Shown: positions 1-9,256 of the stretch, one piece after another
How positions within the stretch are numbered: position 1 is the stretch's first letter
Layout: every line of letters starts with the position of its first letter
Origin: Vigna angularis
Taxonomy: Eukaryota; Streptophyta; Magnoliopsida; Fabales; Fabaceae
DNA: 64,000 bases
NCBI RefSeq assembly: GCF_016808095.1
Contig: NC_068979.1
Span: 15,171,001-15,235,000, forward strand
Reading direction: 5' to 3'
Program-made: the position numbers and the translations under genes
Notes under the pieces: model-generated
The model's database searches: none
What the model saw: the letters and a program-made list of their open reading frames with translations, nothing else
What the model was told of the DNA's origin: nothing

Positions 1-599
1 CTAAGAATTAAGAATATGAAAAGAAAATTAAAAAGACAAGAAAAGAAAAGAAAAAGCAAAGCTCAATGCAAAAGGAAAGTTGAAAAAAAAATAAGATTAA
101 TTGTGTTGTTATGATTCTCTTAACTCAAGGATTTTGTGATCCAGAAAAACCAATTTTCTTGTTAGCCCAGCCACGTTATAAGCCATTGAAAACTCCTCGT
201 GATGATGTATGCTTGTTAATGTTTTTGATTGTGGTTAAATGAAAGGCAAAGTTGATTCATGTGACATTGTGATAGTGGAGTGAATGAGTGATTACCTCTT
301 ATACACTTGAGTGTGAGTGAAACACTTTACCTGGTGAGGAAGTATTCCATGAGCACATGAACATCCATGCTTAATTGATTGATCATTCATGAAAAATAAC
401 ATTTGTTGGATATTAAATAACTTTGTGAACACTAAAGCATGTGCACATCTTGATTGAAATCTTGGTCATAAGTTTGATTGAAGTCTTTACTTATCTTGAA
501 AAGAAGATTTTTGAATGAGTGAACCATCATATGAATTGGTAGAAGATTGAGTTACATCTTGTTTTCTTGAGGACAAGCAAAGTTCTAAGTTTGGGGTTG
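1..599 (+). mobile_element. 3' internal tail of a family V LTR element (continues left of window)
   Basis: Non-coding sequence matching the 3' internal tail of the other family V copies (compare 10440-10717 with 17970-18361, and 36050-36652). It is A-rich at the start, with AAGAAAAG-type purine runs, and ends at about 588-599 in the G-rich tract TTTGGGGTTG that precedes each family V 3' LTR and is the probable polypurine tract. No ORF of interest is seen. The rest of the element lies outside the window. Confidence 0.75.
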
Positions 600-844
600 T
601 GATAACAGTTGAAAAACTGTTATTTTTATGCTTGAAATTGATACTAAAAGCAACCTGTAACACTTAGAAACTAGCTTGAAATCATGCTTTTGTTAATATT
701 TTCCGAAATAAGAGAGCTAGACAGGTTTATGCTTGATTTCAGTGTTTTTGTGTAGGTTTTAAGGTGAATTTGGTGAAAGAAGTGAAGAAGGAGAGAGATG
801 GAATCAGAAAAGACATCAGAAAGTGCAAAAGGAGAAGCCGCAAC
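600..844 (+). repeat. Truncated 5' part of a family V LTR
   Basis: Starts TGATAACAGTTG like the complete family V LTRs and follows them to the sequence before the GC-palindrome block, where it is cut by the end of E1 at 845. It is therefore the 3' LTR of the element at 1-599, broken by insertion or rearrangement. The missing remainder of about 1 kb is not found directly on the far side of E1; only a distal LTR piece at 27299-27714 has the right orientation. Confidence 0.8.
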
Positions 845-2146
845 TGATGAACAAATTTATGATCACCAAAATATGATGTCACAAACTTGTTTTACAATCG
901 GCACGTATGACCGAATCGTTTCAAGTAATAAACTTGGTAAGACCAAGTATCGTTCTCCCAAAGGACTCACGGCCTAGTTTAGTTATGTGATTCGTTGATT
1001 AGCTAAGACTTAAGAACGAAATAATTGGATTTTAATATGCAAAACGGAAAATAAACATGTATGCATGAATGTGATCAATGGCTAAAGCAAAATACAAACA
1101 CTTTCAATGGAATATATGGATGAGTATGTTGTTGGGGGAAAATTTCATCTTATCCACTCTCATATATTTTAGGAATTCAACATTCAAGTCATCATTGTTA
1201 ATGCCACTCTCTAAATTACCTTGTCAAGAAGGCCTATCCCCAATTACGAGTTCATACAATTCCTAGCATTCCTAATAATTAGTTCTTTTAGCACAGGAGC
1301 TTAACGACAACCAATATACTATTGGGAGTAATTCCCCGGATCTAGACTTCCCCGTACGTTCCCGTATCGACAAAATCAATAATCATGCATTGAATGAGTT
1401 AAACAAAGCAAGCCTTGAGCAAAGAGGAAAAACCCTAACTAATGATGAAAGAAAGCATAAGTCTTAGATTAAGATGCAAGCACAAATTCCATATATGAGA
1501 GCTTCAAAAGATTACATTGATTCCCCAACAAACATACAAGGTTTAGTTCACCATATTCATGGTGAACCTAGATGAACAATAATGAAAGAATGAAAGATAA
1601 AACCCTAAAAAGGTGAAGAGGTAGCCTGAGCATCCAAGATCCTCCTTCAAAGGGGTGGAAGAGAGAGTGTTTGCTTCGTTCCAGCCAAAGATACAAACCC
1701 TAGGAAACCCTAAAGCTTATATACTATTCGTAAATTACAGAAAATTAGGCCCAAGCCCAAAAATAGTGCCGCTCAGCGGTAAACTACCGCTCAGCAGTGA
1801 GTGTGTGAGCTCGGTTCTTCCCCTCAGCGGCCATTTTGCCCCTCAGCGGACCTCCCGTGAGCTTCTGAGTGCCGCTCAGCGGTAAACTGCCGCTGAGCGG
1901 TAGTTGCGGCTTCTCCATTTGCACTTTTTGATGCCTTTTCTGATTCCATCTCTCTCCTTCTTCACTTCTTTCACCAAATTCACCTTAAAACCTGCACAAA
2001 AACACTGAAATCAAGCATAAACCTGTCCAGCTCTCTTATTTCTAAAAATATGAATAAAAGCATGATTTCAAGCTAGTTTCTAAGTATAAAGGTTGCTTTT
2101 AGTATCAATTTTAAGCATGAAAATAACAGTTTTTCAACTGTTATCA
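845..2146 (-). repeat. E1 3' LTR (1302 bp)
   Basis: In window orientation it runs TGATGAACAAAT to TTTCAACTGTTATCA. It is nearly identical to 24661-25939. On the minus strand it holds a TATATAAG-type TATA box and AGGGTTT/telo-box-like motifs (about 1700-1730) and the CCGCTSAGCGG palindromes at about 1770-1905. The outer flank GCAAC (840-844) resembles the bases after the LTR (CAACC), but no target duplication can be assigned. Confidence 0.9.
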
Positions 2147-3419
2147 CAACCCCAAACTTAGAACTTTGCTTGTCCTCAAGCAAACAAGATGTAACTCAAT
2201 CTTCTACCAATTCATATGATGGTTCACTCATTCAAAAATCTTCTTTTCAAGATAAGTAAAGACTTCAATCAAACTTATGACCAAGAGTTCAATCAAGATG
2301 TGCACATGCTTTAGTGTTCACAAAGTCATTTAAATTCCAACAAATGCTATTTTTCATGAATGATCAATCAATTAAGCATGGATGTTCATGTGTTCATGGA
2401 ATATTTCCTCACTAGGTAAAGTGTTTCACTCACACACAAGTGTATAAGAGGTAATCACTCATTCACTCTACTATCACAATGTCACATGAATCAACTTTGC
2501 CTTTCATTTTACCACAATCAAAAACATTCACAAGCATGCATCATCACAAGGACTTTTCAATGGCTTATAATGTGGCTGGGCTAATAAGAAAATTGGTTTT
2601 TCTGGATCACAAAATCCTTGAGTTAAAAGAATCATAATCAACACAATTAGTCTTATTTTTCCCAACTTGCCTTTTGCATTTGCATTGAGCTTTGCTTCTT
2701 TTTCTTTTCTTTTCTTTTTCTTTGTATATTCTTACTTTTTAGCTCTTAGCTCAATGCTTTTCCTTTTTCATGTTTTCCCAACAACCCCAAACTTGAACAT
2801 TTAACAATACCACACAATATCTTCTACTTAACTCAAGGTAAAGATTTTCAATCAAGGGTTTTCAATTTATGTTCAAGGCTAAGGGTTTAAAGGATAGAAC
2901 ACAAAGTGTTCTCTTTTAGTGGGCTAACTTTATGAATTTGGCCAATAAAAAGGGTTCCAACAAACGGCCCTGATCACATGATGCAAAACAAGCAATTGAT
3001 TCACTCATAGAAAACCTGGGCAAAATCATTCATGCTTCCAAAGTAATAGCATTCAATCATAACAAAAACTCTGGAGCTCAAAACCTCACATATAAGCTCA
3101 TTCACATTTGACATACACATCCTGCTTAATTTCACAATCACAATCATAATATCATGCATTTGTTCACAAAGCTTGTGAATCACCTGTATAAGCATTTTAA
3201 TGTGCACATCATCTCAACATCAATCATTCAATAAGCATCATTCAGCATTACTTATCACACAATCACAGTTAATAGCAAACCATCATAACAAACCAGGTTT
3301 CCAATAGAGTACATCAAACCCTAATCTAAAAACAAAAACAAATAAGTTCAGAAAACTTAAACCAACAAAAGCATAAGCATATGATAGCATTCATCAGTAA
3401 ATGCTATCTCAACTCCTCA
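2147..3419 (-). other. E1 3' non-coding tail
   Basis: The probable polypurine tract (minus strand TTTGGGGTTG) lies at 2147-2156, right against the LTR. The rest is non-coding and conserved in E2, E5 and E7, including a pyrimidine run at about 2697-2723. Only short chance ORFs are present. A perfect 9-bp stem-loop at 3383-3408 is listed separately. Confidence 0.75.
3383..3408 (-). other. Stem-loop just downstream of ORF2 stop
   Basis: A perfect 9-bp inverted repeat (GATAGCATT / AATGCTATC) encloses an 8-nt loop, TACTGATG on the minus strand. It starts 11 bases past the ORF2 stop of E1. The same hairpin is at 9843-9868 in E2 and 50651-50676 in E7. The loop is that of the stem-loop array upstream of ORF2. 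Confidence 0.8.
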
Positions 3420-4646
3420 TCAATCTGAGCTGTCCTCTGTATCTTCCTCTTCCTCCTCATCTTCATCATCTTCAAATGCATCATCATCATCAGCTTCATC
3501 TTCTTCCATCTCTCTAGCTGAAGCTTCAGCTCCTCCTCCTTGCACTGACTCCTCTGGCCAAGCTACCACATTATGGAATTCATCCATAGTCCACCTGTGA
3601 GCTGGAGGTGTGTCATACATCCCCACAATCATCTCAGCAGTAGCCACCTGCCCTCTATGAATGGACTGTAGCTGAGCACCTATAAGAGATATGTACATGT
3701 CTCTCATCTGAAACGGTTCTGCCTCATGTGTTTCGGCAGATGTCTGGCTTTGTGCTGGCCCTCTCTCTCTGCGAGCACGGCGTGGTGGAACTGGCTGAGC
3801 TGCATCCTTACCTCCACAGTACTATCTGTAATAAGCCTCATCAATGGCTTTTCTAGGCCTTTCAAATGGTGGAACAGAAGTATCCACCCCAGCTAGCTTG
3901 CAAAGGTGAGTAATCAAGGAGGGATGTCCCAGGGGTGCTTTGTTGTTTGAGGTATTGGCACACACACTAATCTCATCAGCTATCACCTGCCCAATATTAA
4001 CATTTAAATTCCTGTTAGCATAGTAGATGAAGAGTGCCCTGTTGAGAGTAATATCTAACACATGTGAACATGGCTGAATGTTGGCATGAGAAAATATCAT
4101 CCAATACTTTGCAAGAGGAGTCAAATCCGTCCTCCTAATGTTAACCACTGAGCCAGATCTATTCCTTTGGAAGTGTCCTCTAGGTATGCATAGTACTCTC
4201 TCTACATCCTCATAATCAGCACCTTCCTCCATACAAAGAGCAAACTGGCGCTGCTCACCAGCCCACACAGTGTCCAGGAAGTTATTGATAGAATCAGGAT
4301 CATACCTGATAGCATGGCCTCTAACATAGCCCAGATAATTTTCAGCTGGATAGTCACCAATCTTCTTTGCATTGGTGTAGAACTCTTTTACCACAGCTAT
4401 GTTGGCAGGTGCAGGATATGTGGCTAGCTTTCCCCAGTCATTCCCTAACACTTGCTCTCCAAATTGAGGAGCAAAGTTAGGTATCATTCCAACTTTTCTT
4501 TCCATGAGGAGTCTTCTGTCTTGCACCACCTTGAAGTGCTTCTCATGTTTCCGAGAGAGGAACCTACTAGAATGGGGTTGTTCTGGTTCGTTTTCCTTTC
4601 TCTTGGTTGCCATGGTTTTCAATCTCTTTCCTGAAGAGGATACCAT
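3420..4646 (-). pseudogene. ORF2, plant transposon-protein-like accessory ORF, one nonsense mutation (E1 copy)
   Basis: The reading frame starts at MVSSSGKR (start codon ends at 4646; an upstream extension of 10 codons is possible) and runs to 3420. It is interrupted only by TAG at 3822-3824, where the E7 copy has CAG (Gln), so the two parts are in one frame. The N-terminus is basic (GKRLKTMATKRKE), followed by a core with VKEFYTNAKK, YVRGHAIRYD and SINNFLD. This pattern is typical of the 'putative plant transposon protein' domain (PF20167, from memory) often found near the 3' end of Athila-type elements. The C-terminus is a long Asp/Glu tail. Function is unknown; the position is that of an env-like or additional ORF. 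The E7 copy at 50688-51911 is intact. Confidence 0.75.
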
Positions 4647-5808
4647 TCCTATATTCACACACAAATACAAAACCACAGAACATGATGTTAATCATTAGTA
4701 AAACACAGAACACAACTCCTTTCGAAGCTAAACCACCGCTGAGGGCCAGAATTTCCCCTCAGCGCAACCAGTGCCTTAGTCCAGAACGCAAAAATTCAAG
4801 AAAACTCAGGTCTGGCAGAGTGCCGCTCAGCGGCAGTTTACCCCTGAGCAGTAACTCTGCAGAGTTTTGAAAAACCTCTTTTAAAGCTGTCCTAATTCCA
4901 CCCAAATGCAATTTTCAGTTTTCCAGTTCATAATCATGCAGTTTAATCAGTTCAAACATCAAATATATCATCAAATCATGCATAGAAATCAAAACCCCTA
5001 AATAATCATGCTTTGACAATCACATTCAAAATCAAGAACCCTAGAATCAACAAAATGCATTTTACTTACTTGGGTGGAGATACTAGATGCAATGAGAATG
5101 CTTCCAAGCTAAAATGCTCTCTTCCAACCCCAAACTTTGATGGCACACTAGTGAAAAAGTGAGTGGAAGAGAAGTTTTCTTAAGAGGGAAGAGTGAAAAT
5201 ATGTGGAAAACCTTGGAGAAGGTATGTGGGAGTGTTTGTGCAAAGAAGAGCCTGAAAGAATGAACAATTACGCAGCTTAGGGTTTAAAAATACCCTAATG
5301 GGCTCGGGTCCCGCTAAGGGGAACTAAGGCCCATCTGCGAGAGTACCGCTCAGCGGTAAGTTGCCGCTCAGCGGCACTTTCGTGAAGTGCTCTTCTCCTT
5401 CTTTTCTTAACCTGCGTGCCTCCTATGCATGCCCCTCACTGGTTCCCTGCAATTTTATGCTTAAAATACTTATGCAAACCCTATTATGCAACTAAAATGA
5501 AACAAACAAAAACAATTAATCAACTGGGTTGCCTCCCAGGTAGCGCTTGTTTAACGTCACGAGCCTGACCCAAAATCCACCAACACCCATCAGTAGGTGT
5601 TACACACTTAGCATCCTTCAGTAGATGCTATATCCAACTGGCAAAATATTTACAAAATAATGTTCAACAGATTAAAAATTACAAACCAAAATAAAATTAA
5701 AAGTTCTAAAATCAACTGGGTTGCCTCCCAGCAAGCGCTCTTTTAACGTCATTAGCTTGACCCAGTAAAGCTCAAGTTCCTTATTCATAGTTGATGTTGT
5801 TCTCCCAC
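4647..5808 (-). other. E1 ORF2 leader: non-coding, GC palindromes and structured modules
   Basis: Upstream of ORF2 on the minus strand. CCGCTSAGCGG-type palindromes lie at about 4735-4860 and 5340-5385. A short mirrored motif TACCCTAATGGGCTCGGG occurs at about 5290. The stem-loop array and its two flanking modules (5522-5765) are listed separately. No coding potential beyond chance is seen. Confidence 0.65.
5522..5765 (-). other. Structured intergenic cassette of E1: two modules flanking stem-loops
   Basis: On the minus strand, module 1 (5711-5765) contains TTAAAAGAGCGCTTG and the hairpin CTGGG-AGGCAA-CCCAG. Module 2 (5522-5572) has TTAAACAAGCGCTACCTGGG and the same hairpin. Between them are AGCATC-TACTGAAG-GATGCT (5610-5629) and AACACC-TACTGATG-GGTGTT (5582-5601). 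Different stems are each perfectly paired around near-constant loops. The cassette lies between the polyprotein relic and ORF2. Confidence 0.8.
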
Positions 5809-5813
5809 CAACT
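5809..5813. repeat. Target site duplication of E2, left copy (caact)
   Basis: CAACT precedes the E2 5' LTR and recurs at 19663-19667 right after its 3' LTR. The exact 5-bp match shows that E2 is a complete insertion into E1. Confidence 0.95.
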
Positions 5814-7113
5814 TGATAACAGTTGAAAAACTGTTATTTTCATGCTTAAAATTGATACTAAAAGCAACCTTTATCCTTAGAAACTAGCTTGAAATCATGC
5901 TTTTATTCATATTTTCAGAAATAAGAGAGCTGGACAGGTTTATGCTTGATTTCAGTGTTTTTGTGCAGGTTTTAGGGTGAATTTAGTGAAAGAAGTGAAG
6001 AAGGAGAGAGATGAAATCAGAAAAGACACCAAAAAGTGCAAAATGGAGAAGCCGCAAGTACCGCTCAGCGGCAGTTTACCGCTGAGCGGCACTCAGGAGC
6101 TCACGGGAGGACCGCTGAGGGGCAAAATGGCCGCTGAGGGGAAGAACCGAGCTGACGCACTTACCGCTGAGCGGTAGTTTACCGCTGAGCGACACTATTT
6201 TTGGGCTTGGGCCTAATTTTATGTAATTTACAAATAATATATAAGCTTTAGGGTTTCCTAGGGTTAGTATCTTTGGCTGGGACGAAGCAAATACTCTCTC
6301 TTCCACCCCTTTGAAGGAGGATCTTGGATGCTCAGGCTACCTCTTCACCTTTCTAGGGTTTTATCTTTCATTCTTTCATTATTGTTCATCTAGGTTCACC
6401 ATGAATATGGTGAACTAAACCTTGTATGTTTGTTGGGGAATCAATGTAATCTTTTGAAGCTCTCATATATGGAATTTGTGCTTGCATCTTAATCTAAGAC
6501 TTATGCTTTCTTTCATCATTAGTTAGGGTTTTTCCTCTTTGCTCAAAGCTTGCTTTGTTTAACTCATTCAATGCATGATTATTGGTTTTGTCGATACGGA
6601 AACGTACGGGGAAGTCTAGATCTGGGGAATTTCTCCCAATAGGTATATTGGTTGCCTTAAGCTCCTGTGCTAAATAAACTAATTATTAGGGATGCTAGGA
6701 ATCGTATGAACTCGTAATTAGGGAGAAGCCTTCTTTGAAAGGTAATTTAGAGAGTGGCATTACCAATGATGAATTGAATGTTGAATTCCTAAAATATATG
6801 AGAGTGGATAAGATGAAATTGACCCCCAACAACATACTCATTCATTTATTCCATTGAAAGTGTTTGTATTTTGCTTTAGCCATTGATCACCCTCATGCAT
6901 ACATGTTTATTTTCGTCTTTTGCATATAAAATCCAATTATTTCGTTCTTAAGTCTTAGCTAATCAACGAATCACAACTAAACTAGGCCGTGAGTCCTTTG
7001 GGAGAACGATACTTGGTCTTACCGAGTTATTACTTGAAACGATTCGGTCATACTTGCCGATTGTAAAACAAGTTTGTGACATCACATTTTGGTGTTCATA
7101 AAATTGTTCATCA
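5814..7113 (+). repeat. E2 5' LTR (1300 bp)
   Basis: Begins TGATAACAGTTG and ends GTTCATCA, followed by the primer site. It contains the GC-palindrome block at about 6060-6195 and a TATA region near 6238. Its partner is 18362-19662. Confidence 0.93.
6234..6275 (+). promoter_or_regulatory. Probable LTR core promoter (TATA box plus telo-box-like repeats)
   Basis: AATATATAAGC is followed by TTTAGGGTTTCCTAGGGTT. TATATAA fits a plant TATA box, and the inverted AAACCCTA-like motifs resemble telo-boxes. The block is conserved in all family V LTRs here (for example about 18780-18810, 32125-32155 and 37060-37090). The start site is inferred to lie about 30 bp downstream; nothing in the sequence proves it. 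Confidence 0.5.
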
Positions 7114-7119
7114 AGTTTT

Positions 7120-7138
7120 TGGCGCCGCTGCCGGGGAC
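7120..7138 (+). promoter_or_regulatory. E2 primer-binding site (tRNA-Asp type)
   Basis: TGGCGCCGCTGCCGGGGAC lies 6 bases after the LTR. It is complementary to the 3' end of plant tRNA-Asp(GUC) except for one base: E1, E4 and E7 read GTTGCC where E2 reads GCTGCC. It primes minus-strand cDNA synthesis. Confidence 0.85.
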
Positions 7139-7180
7139 TCGTGGTTTAACTAGTTTATTTGTTTGATTATTGATTATCTT

Positions 7181-7380
7181 TGACTTGTTTTTTTTATTTT
7201 AAATTTCAAATTTTTATTTTCTGTTTATATTTTTCAGTTTTTATTTTATTTTATTTTATTTTATTTTATTTTTCTGTTTTTATCTTATTTTATTTTATTT
7301 TTTTGTTTTTATTTTATTTTATATTTTTGTTTTTATTTTATTTTATTTTATTTTATTTTCTGTTTCCTATCTTCTTATCT
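7181..7380 (+). repeat. TTTTA-type pentanucleotide leader repeat
   Basis: A nearly pure T/A tract of TTTTA units with TTTTTCTG interruptions, between primer site and gag. Equivalent tracts lie in E4 (27810-27920), E5 (33120-33235), E1 (24505-24545, complement) and E7 (54000-54140, complement). ORFs across it encode only Phe/Leu/Tyr runs and are not genes. Confidence 0.85.
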
Positions 7381-7462
7381 TTTCAATTTTATCTTTTGAT
7401 TTTTTTTCTATCTTTTTGTGCTAACAAATATTTTCTAGAGTTTTGTGCCTAATGTTTGCAGG

Positions 7463-8983
7463 ATGCAATTTGGTCAAGAATTTAACTATATGGGCACTCA
7501 ATTCTATCAAAGTAATCTCAACCACTAGTGGGAACCTCACTCAAGCATGGATGAAAGCCAATTTTGGCAAGCTGCCAGACAATTTGAGAACCAACCACAA
7601 CAACAATGGCAACAACAAAGCTTTAAAATCAACAAAGGGAAGCAAGAGATCTCTTCATTTAGACAAGGCATGGAGGAAACACTAGGTCACGCATGGGACA
7701 GGTACAAAAGCCTATTAAGAAAGACTCCCACGCATGGATTTAACGAAGAAGAAGTAGTCCTAATCTTCCTTGGAGGTCTTGGTTCACAAACCATGATGAT
7801 GCTTGACGCCTCAGCTGGAGGCAATATCAAATGGAAAACTCCAGAGGAAGCCACAGAAATAATTGAAAACATGACTACGAATGACAATAAGTGGAACAGT
7901 GAAAGAGGAGCTCCTATTCAACAAAAAGGAGTTCTACAGTTGCAATCTAATGATGCCTTTATAGCTCAGAACAAGTTAATAACTCAAGAATTGGAGAATC
8001 TCACAAAGATACTTGAACAATTGCCAAAAGAGTTAAAGACTGTTGCACAGATTCAACCACAGATGTGTGAATTGATGTGTGAATTATGTGGGGGTGACCA
8101 TATCAATGGTCAATGCGCCTTTCCAGTGGAAGCTTTAAAAGATGTTAACTTCACGGCCAATCAATTTCCATACTGTTAGGGAAACTTCAATGAAGGGTGG
8201 AAACCACACCCAAGTATTGGTCAAGAACAAAGTGGGCAAGCTGGACAATCAGGGCAATTTGACAAGCAACAACAACAACCCTCTATATCAGTAACTTTGG
8301 ATGACACCCTTCAACGATTTTTGAAAAATTCCGACTCTACTCAGAAAAGCATCGAAGAATCATGTAAAAGGATGGAGATGCACCTTCGTTACATTAGTCA
8401 GAGATTGAATGATGAGGTTAATACTGAAGTTAACCTTAAGGAGGAAGGGCAAACCAATGTCACTGAAAGTGACAAGATTCTTGATGAGAAAAAAATAGAG
8501 GGAGATGAGGAAAAGATAGAGAGAAAAGAGAAAGAAGAGTTGAGTGAGAAAAATAAAGATGAAGAAAAAGAGAAAGAAGTGGTTGAGAGAGAAGAGAGAA
8601 AGAAGATTTGTGTGAAAATAAAGAAGTTGAAAAGAAAAAGAAAAGGGAAGAAAAAAATGAAAGAAAGGAAAAAGAGAAAATTTAGGGAGAGAAAAAGGAA
8701 GAAAAAGAAGATGAGAGGAAAGAAGAAGAAATCATATGAAAAATCCCATCCTCATCTAAAGAAGAATCATGGGAAGGAAAAGAAATTCAAGTGCTTTATG
8801 GAAATCTTCAAGAAATTGGAGATTAAAGTTCCTATGACTGAGACACTGCAACAGGTTCCTGGTTTGATCAAATTTTTGAAGAAGTTCAGTAGGAAGAAGA
8901 AAAAGAAGAAGGAACTTGAGCTTTACTGGGTCAAGCTAATGACGTTAAAAGAGCGCTTGCTGGGAGGCAACCCAGTGATTTAA
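7463..8983 (+). pseudogene. Decayed gag-derived ORF of E2
   Basis: One frame from MQFGQEFNYMG to 8983, broken by TAG at 7526-7528 and TAG at 8177-8179. The first part is rich in Gln/Asn. The middle has gag core motifs (HAWDRYKSLLRKTP, NIKWKTPEEATEII) and a zinc-knuckle-like CELCGGDHINGQC (C-x2-C-x3-H-x4-C). The last 150 residues are a Lys/Glu-rich coiled, very basic stretch that ends by reading through module 1 (LLGGNPVI). The N-terminal part is a chimera: a Gln-rich segment is joined directly to KGKQEISS, which in E1 and E4 follows a longer N-terminal gag domain. Gag would form the particle and bind RNA; this copy is not translatable in full. Confidence 0.75.
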
Positions 8984-9256
8984 AAACTTTTGATTTTATT
9001 TTGGTTTTGTAATTTTTAATTTGTGGACATTATCTTGTAAATATTTTGTTGGACATAGCATCTACTGAAGGATGCTAGTTGGATATAGCATCTACTGAAA
9101 GATGCTAAGTTTGTAACACCTACTGATGGGTGTTGGTGAGAAAATTTTGCACCTACTGATGGGTGTTGGTAAGTATTGTAACACCTACTGATGGGTGTTG
9201 GTGGATTTTGGGTCAGGCTCGTGACGTTAAACAAGCGCTACCTGGGAGGCAACCCA
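8928..9256 (+). other. Structured intergenic cassette of E2: module 1, five stem-loops, module 2
   Basis: Module 1 is 8928-8976 and module 2 is 9210-9256. Between them are five hairpins. AGCATC/GATGCT occurs at 9057-9076 and 9087-9106 (the second with loop TACTGAAA), AACACC/GGTGTT at 9115-9134 and 9180-9199, and GCACC/GGTGT at 9149-9166. Loops are TACTGAAG or TACTGATG otherwise. The cassette lies downstream of gag and upstream of the ORF2 scar. Confidence 0.85.

Noticed and set aside
1655..1885. A 70-76-codon ORF starting MEERVFAS or MEKRVFAS, repeated in the E1, E2 and E5 LTRs (also 6076-6306, 18623-18853, 25471-25701, 31981-32193, 36914-37126)
   Set aside because: It is antisense to the LTR transcript, lies in the LTR itself, and half of it only translates the GC palindromes (PLSGKLPLSG). 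Conservation is explained by LTR identity. It is not found intact in the E7 LTR.
600..2146. A long inverted repeat with biological function formed by the forward LTR piece and the reverse LTR
   Set aside because: Explained by insertion of E1 in opposite orientation into, or next to, a related element's LTR.
6060..6195. Regular CCGCTCAGCGG repeats as a CRISPR-like array
   Set aside because: Units are 11-bp palindromes with short irregular spacers inside LTRs of a plant retrotransposon; no spacer diversity and no cas genes.
7120..7138. tRNA-Asp gene
   Set aside because: Only the 18-19 bases complementary to the tRNA 3' end are present, at the place of a primer-binding site; no cloverleaf or promoter boxes.
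7180..7452. Phe/Tyr-rich ORF (90 codons), and a similar one at 27809-28186
   Set aside because: Translation of the TTTTA-type tract; no start context or similarity.
8297..8983. Independent gene for a Lys-rich nuclear protein
   Set aside because: It is in frame with the gag relic upstream, separated only by a stop codon, and occurs in the same place in E5 and E7; it is the gag C-terminal part.
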